From Branchiostoma floridae (taxonomy: Eukaryota > Chordata > Leptocardii > Amphioxiformes > Branchiostomatidae), in NCBI RefSeq assembly GCF_000003815.2, contig NC_049992.1, positions 11,112,753 to 11,174,752 of the forward strand: a stretch of DNA of 62,000 nucleotides. The letters are read 5' to 3'. Below are positions 57,801 to 62,000 of the stretch, piece by piece. The translations under genes and the position numbers were made by a program. The stretch's first letter is position 1, and each line of letters starts with the position of its first letter. The notes beneath the pieces are model-generated. The model was not told the origin of the DNA and ran no database searches. It saw nothing but the letters and a program-made list of their open reading frames with translations.

Positions 57801-60600
57801 CCTCCTCTGTGAACCAAAATAACAATTTACTGACCTGCTAGTGTATCCATCTGTCAGCAATGGTAGTGACATGCTGCACAGAGTGAAAAGTCTATGGTAC
57901 ACATACACGAGAACATTACTACTGCCTCCCACTTGCAACCCCTAAGCCTTGCCTCAAAAAATCACTTACTGCTGGTTCTTTTAATACTACAGGTGACAGA
58001 GAAAAGAAGAAGAATTGAGGAGATCAAATGGCCAAAAAAACTTTCACAAACCGTTCCCCCTTATGTGTAAATGGCACATTTATCTTCACATACCTCAATC
58101 CCCCAAACACGGAAATCCTTTCTGTTTCACACTTTAGATAACTTCCCGTGGTGGTGTCTGAGTCCACAAACAGGAACTTTCTATAAGTTAAAGGTGAGGA
58201 CATCTTGATTCCTTCCAGTACAACTCCTACTTCAAATGATACTCCTCTTGGGATTCTGGGGTTTAGGAAGCAGCATTTTTCCTGTCTGTTTGTGTTGTCA
58301 ACTTGCCAGAGGTTCTCAGACATGGTATCCACATAACAGGAGATATTTGTCTGTATGTCTGTCAGTGAGACACTTATCCAGCTGTGTCGGAACCTCTGAT
58401 GCCTGAACCTGAACATCAGGGCCGTGCAGGTGAAACCCATCAAGTCCAGGATATCTTTCATTGACAGACAAGTATGTGTTTGGCACCTTGAAAAGCTATC
58501 CAACACTCTCCCTGTAGATTTCTAAAATAGCAATGACACAATGATAACAGTTGAAGCAGCTAATAAAAATTTGATGAATGAAAGCACACCTTGTACTAAC
58601 AGTATGGAGATAGTTAGCAAAGTAATTCATATGTATGGTCAGAGAAGTAAATGGGAAAAGCTTTTCATGGGGCTCTGCTGGTTTTTCAATCATGTTGTTA
58701 GAAGAAAAATGTCTCTCCCTATAGATTAGTAGTAAAGAAGCGAATAAGATTTGATGCACACATTTACAACCCCTAGTAGGCAGGTTGTTAGCAAAGTACA
58801 TTTACAGTAGTGTCAGCTAGACTAGGAGATGTACTGCTGATACTGATGGTGCTCTGGTTTTCCAATCATTGTGTTAACAGGGGAATGTCTTCTCCTAGTG
58901 AAATAGACAAACAAGGCCATGAGCCCAGCTTTGCACTTTGATTTCTGTTGTTGCTTTTTTCTGCATACCAGGTAATAAATCACCTTTGGCATAACATACC
59001 AATGTTGTACACCAAGTACAAGCTGTGTAAGACCAGACTGATTGGTTTGCTCCATTCACACTGGGATGGACTAGTACTCTTTTTGATAAGTCAATGAGGA
59101 AGTATGGAAGAAAGGTGACAGTGTCCAGTGGCACTACATTGGGATTTGCTAGGGAGTCGAACCTAGAGCCTTTAGATTATACATGTACAATGTAGGTCAA
59201 CAATCCTAATGACAACACCACTTTGCCAACTTTCTGATGTTCTTACCACCAATGTACTTGCCCTTACTGCCCCCTTTGATGATTGATGGTCATTTAGCCT
59301 GATTGAACCTGCTTGTAGGGGCCCACCCAACTTCTGTTGTGGGGGGCTAAATAGAGGGGAGGGGCCATTATAGCCAAGCACAGGGAGGTTGCCTTTCACA
59401 GACTAAAAAGGTGTTCTGCACTTGTGGACGTACAACCTCATTGTAGTGAAAGTTGTACACTGTTGCCTTACGTCCTTGTTTCCTTGGGACCTTATGGTCT
59501 TTTTACTTACCATGATATCTGATGGAGTAATCCCGTGTCATGGTCTCCAGTCTGTTCTGTAACCGGGAGATTTTGCCTGTGTAGTGGTTGATAAAGAGGG
59601 ACTTCTGTTCCACCTTTAACTGCAACTTTCCAAGGATCTAGAGCAATGATCAAAACATTCATGAATAGTTTCATCAGGTTGGTATATCAATTCAGCATAG
59701 TTTTCTTAGGTATGTGACCTTACTTTACTCTTCTACAGACTTGTCCATATCCTGTCTGCTGTCTTTAGCAGTGCACTGATGCAATGATGAAGACAGGTGG
59801 TTGAAACTAAAGATAAGACATGTAGATAAGAAAAAAAATGAATCTAAGAAAACTATGTTGAGATAACCAAACCAATTTTCGGAACACACATCAATCACCT
59901 CAATTACAGCACAACATGTGGAACATTCAGATGTCTGTGACAGTTGCCACTTCTTGAAATGTTGGAAAGGACATAATGCAGTACCGATATAATCAGATAG
60001 GTGGCAGCAGTACGCAGGCACAGGCCAATGTGTGCAGTTGAGCATGTAGGTTTGCCTTGCTTCTCTATCTTTGTTAACCAAATGTAAGGTGTATGCATTT
60101 GCCTAGGTAGCATACCATTAGTGTGGCTGCAATTTCAAAAAGATTGATAGGAGGCAGTGCAGCACATGGATTGACCACTAGCATTCCTGGGTCAGCTCTG
60201 TTATTAGTCAAAGACTTAGTCAAACTCTTCTTCCTAACTATAATGATACATGTGGTCCACAAACTAGAGATCTATCAAAATCTATCCATGGACTACATGG
60301 ATGTTCTCTTTACAAATTTATCAATCAATCAATTAATCAGTCAATCAATCAATGTATTGAGCAATCAATCGATCAATAATAACTTCTTTATGACAGTTTT
60401 AAACACCAGTTAGCAAGAGGAAGCAGCTTCAGAGTGATACTGGAAAAATAAGACATTACCACTTTGTAGTCATTCAGCTCTTCATCCAGTTTGTCAGCAT
60501 CCTTCACCATCTTGTTCATGTTCTGTAGTTCCTGCTCCATCTGGTTAGCCCTGTCCTGTAGCATCTTCATGGCACGGATCTGTTTACTCATGATGATACC
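54586..60600 (-). CDS. Coiled-coil fibrinogen-related protein, 3' six exons (gene C, partial at 5' end)
   Basis: Exons 60600-60460, 59637-59511, 56346-56240, 55871-55707, 55406-55265 and 54848-54586 all join in phase. Two coiled-coil exons (47 and about 42 residues) are followed by a 225-residue FReD. The coil/FReD junction is phase 1, with G|AT encoding Asp and DRVKDC following, the same position and phase as in gene B (DRVQDC). The FReD has Cys in KDC, LYCDM, GNCA and [17 protein letters not shown], and the calcium-site pattern DKDNDSY. An extra Cys in [10 protein letters not shown] replaces the usual residue near the ligand pocket. The protein probably resembles gene B: a secreted, oligomeric, lectin-like protein. 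Upstream exons, including any signal peptide, lie right of the window or were missed. Confidence 0.82.
55265..55406 (-). CDS. Gene C FReD exon 3
   Basis: Acceptor GTTTCCTTTAG, donor CATGGAG|GTAAGA, phase 0 to phase 1. Encodes [27 protein letters not shown] and [10 protein letters not shown], the central beta-sheet of the domain. Confidence 0.92.
55707..55871 (-). CDS. Gene C FReD exon 2
   Basis: Acceptor CTCCCTGCTACAG, donor AATATG|GTAAGA, phase 0 at both ends. Encodes [40 protein letters not shown] and LTNM, the most conserved block of the family. Confidence 0.95.
56240..56346 (-). CDS. Gene C FReD exon 1
   Basis: Acceptor GCCATCCCATAG, donor TCGCAG|GTAACT. Begins AT (phase 1) and encodes [20 protein letters not shown] followed by [16 protein letters not shown]. 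It aligns with the start of the gene B FReD. Confidence 0.92.
57443..57512. mobile_element. MITE, TAGCCTGG family, 70 bp
   Basis: Ends TAGCCTGGATTCC and GGTAACCAGGCTA with a perfect 9-bp target duplication GAGATATCG at 57434-57442 and 57513-57521. An internal stem (CCCCAACC...GGTTTGG-like) makes it nearly palindromic. Same family as the copies at 16.2-16.8 kb. Confidence 0.85.
58094..58486 (-). CDS. Isolated exon-like ORF, 131 codons, unknown domain
   Basis: The minus frame is open from 58506 to the stop at 58024. A plausible acceptor (GATAGCTTTTCAAG|G) and a strong donor (TTGAG|GTATGTG) bracket 393 nt with phase 2 at both ends. The peptide has evenly spaced Cys (RCQTHTC, GFTCTA, ISCYVD, EKCC, LKCE) and beta-like stretches such as [20 protein letters not shown], suggesting an extracellular beta-sandwich; no family was recognised. 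It cannot enter the mRNA of gene C between its neighbours without a frameshift, because that intron is phase 1. It may be part of a nested gene, or a remnant. Confidence 0.35.
59511..59637 (-). CDS. Gene C coiled-coil exon preceding the FReD
   Basis: Acceptor ATCATTGCTCTAG, donor TATCATG|GTAAGT, phase 0 to phase 1. Encodes [19 protein letters not shown] then [21 protein letters not shown]. It is similar to the end of gene B exon 13. Confidence 0.88.
60320..60379. repeat. ATCA microsatellite in an intron of gene C
   Basis: About fourteen imperfect 4-bp units (ATCA with ATTA, GTCA and ATCG variants). Confidence 0.8.
60460..60600 (-). CDS. Gene C coiled-coil exon, furthest upstream found
   Basis: Acceptor GTTCAGTCAGCAG, donor AAAGTG|GTAATG, 141 nt, phase 0 at both ends. 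Encodes [15 protein letters not shown], then [20 protein letters not shown]. The Met in this exon has no signal peptide after it, so it is unlikely to be the start. Confidence 0.82.
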
Positions 60601-61689
60601 CTGCTGACTGAACAGCAGAGGAACATACTTAGAGGTTTAATAGTTAGTTAAAACCTCCCTACACAATTCTATTTATAGGGTGGTGTGTATCTCTTTTTTA
60701 TACCTTTGGGCTGCACAGTTATTCAAGCACCAAAACTGGGAGCTAGTCAGCTGGTTGGAAGAATAGATGCAACAATATGTAAAACCAGGAAGCCATTTTA
60801 AAATCATTTTGCATCAGACATAACAAAGTTAAAGGCTCTTGTCAATATCTATACTCCTCAGCGGCTAAATCATGAGTGTCTGCATCAGTTAGTACTTTTG
60901 CCTACAGGCTACAGCAATCTTGCTGCAATTTTTCATTTAGACACTAGGTGGCAGTGCAAGCCTGCTCAACTGTTGGCTATCTGTGGTTGTAGCCTGTGAG
61001 CATGGCTATGCCATCCAAACTTGACTATCATAACCTGTAAAGAAAATAAAAACCTGATCACCCTAGAAATACATCTAACATGTTAGCGATGCTTTCTTTC
61101 CTTTGAAACATACATGTACTGGCCTGAGTTATGTCAGTAGTCATGGCTAAAGTGCTACTGTTGTTTTGTGAAGTAGTAAAGAAAAATTGAGGCATCAACC
61201 TCTGTGAGGAGTTGCATGTCAACAAAGAGCAGATGACCAATCTTATCTGAAACCTATTTCAGAGACTGGACAAGGTTCTCTTTCATGTACTGCACTTTAA
61301 ACTTTTGAGCTTGCATGGTGTCAGATGCCTAAGTCATTAGTAAATATCTCAGATTGAATCTATCCAAATGGTATGTCAAGTGAAGCTCTGGATCAGTCTC
61401 TTTTCTCCATCTGATTTGCCCGACTGATAAAGTAGAACATGAAACCCATGGCATTGTGAAGTCAGGTATGCGATTCCTTGCTGCTTTCTGATATTGAAAG
61501 TTTTTAAACACTGGGGGTGCATTTAAATTTTGTACATTACCCTATGAATTTGTCAAAGAGACTTTCTTGTTCAGTAGGCAGGCAAGGTAACTTGAAGTTT
61601 AAGGTAAAACAGTTGTCCTCAAATGAGGTGAAGCAGGATACTTTTTCACATAGGCAGTGGAAGTCAACTATGGCTTTGCTATGGCTCAG
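60601..61689. other. Upstream intron or flank of gene C, no exon supported
   Basis: No exon ending in phase 0 with a good donor was found. A short coil-like frame near 61320-61255 on the minus strand (MQAQKFKVQYMKENLVQSLK) has no convincing splice sites. Confidence 0.4.
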
Positions 61690-61945
61690 GGTTTTCCCAA
61701 GCACATCATGTCACCCCTAATCTTCTTGATAAGTGTGTTGGGTTCTTTTATGTTCAGAGGTTTGATTCTTGAGGCTAACACCTAAAGCTCACTCATACAC
61801 TGGGCAGTCAACTTAACATCCCTTTCCAAAAGAACGACTCTTTTCCAGTCGTGGCCAGGCCTGGGCGCAAACCTGGGCCGCGGGCTCTACGGAATTTGAA
61901 CCAGGTGAGGCGAGTGCCAGACCGTTACACCACGCGAACACGATC
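61690..61945 (-). mobile_element. tRNA-derived SINE
   Basis: The minus strand reads CGTGGTGTAACGGTCTGGCA (A box-like, 61917-61932) then GGTTCAAATTCC (B box, 61891-61902) about 15 bases on, a tRNA-like pol III promoter. A tRNA-unrelated body of about 190 bp follows. The acceptor stem does not pair, so it is not a tRNA gene. The 3' end is approximate. Confidence 0.7.
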
Positions 61946-62000
61946 TTTGTTTGAAAGTTTCTCTAATGTGTAAACAGATGCTCCCTATTTGTTGGTAAGC

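Larger units (their letters stand above)
56347..59510 (-). other. Phase-1 intron of gene C between coil and FReD
   Basis: 3.2 kb. Contains a TAGCCTGG MITE (57443-57512) and an isolated exon-like ORF (58094-58486). CpG content falls sharply near 57.7 kb. Confidence 0.65.

Noticed and set aside
60320-60379. CRISPR-like array
   Set aside because: It is a simple 4-bp microsatellite in an animal intron.
61880-61950. Functional tRNA gene
   Set aside because: A and B box-like sequences are present, but the acceptor stem does not pair and a SINE-like body follows.

Overview
The window looks like animal nuclear DNA, most likely from amphioxus (Branchiostoma) or a close invertebrate chordate. The reasons are intron-rich genes with GT/AG junctions, secreted proteins ending in fibrinogen-related domains (FReD), an N-terminus resembling chordate ANGPTL1/2, many short inverted-repeat elements, a tRNA-derived SINE and scaffold gaps. 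The species is inferred; no diagnostic marker was seen.

Layout: every gene I can support lies on the minus strand, so the transcript order runs right to left. (1) 60600-54586 is the 3' part of an FReD gene (gene C): two coiled-coil exons, then an FReD split over four exons; its 5' end is beyond the right edge. (2) 42230-19998 is a complete FReD gene (gene B) that I assembled from 14 exons. All intron phases agree and the sum is 5,991 nt, or 1,996 residues: signal peptide, about 1,700 residues of coiled coil, and a C-terminal FReD in one exon. (3) 2095-1 is the first coding exon of an ANGPTL1/2-like gene (gene A): signal peptide, short Cys-containing N-terminal segment, coiled coils and a Pro-rich linker. 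Its FReD should lie beyond the left edge.

The three genes form a same-strand group of secreted proteins of one architecture: signal peptide, oligomerising coiled coil, fibrinogen-like recognition head. Known relatives are ficolins, FREPs and angiopoietin-like proteins, which act in innate recognition or in signalling. The most unusual content is the rod of gene B, built largely from an exact 21-residue (three-heptad) repeat with a polar core of Asn, Gln and His layers.

The rest is non-coding. 2.1-20 kb holds mobile elements: two identical 480-bp copies with 13-bp terminal inverted repeats around a gap, and several TAGCCTGG-ended MITEs with 9-bp target duplications. 33.3-41.8 kb is the first intron of gene B and 42.3-54.5 kb is intergenic. 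Both are visibly CpG-rich compared with the CpG-poor flanks. Two runs of N (6112-6444 and 14578-14677) are assembly gaps.
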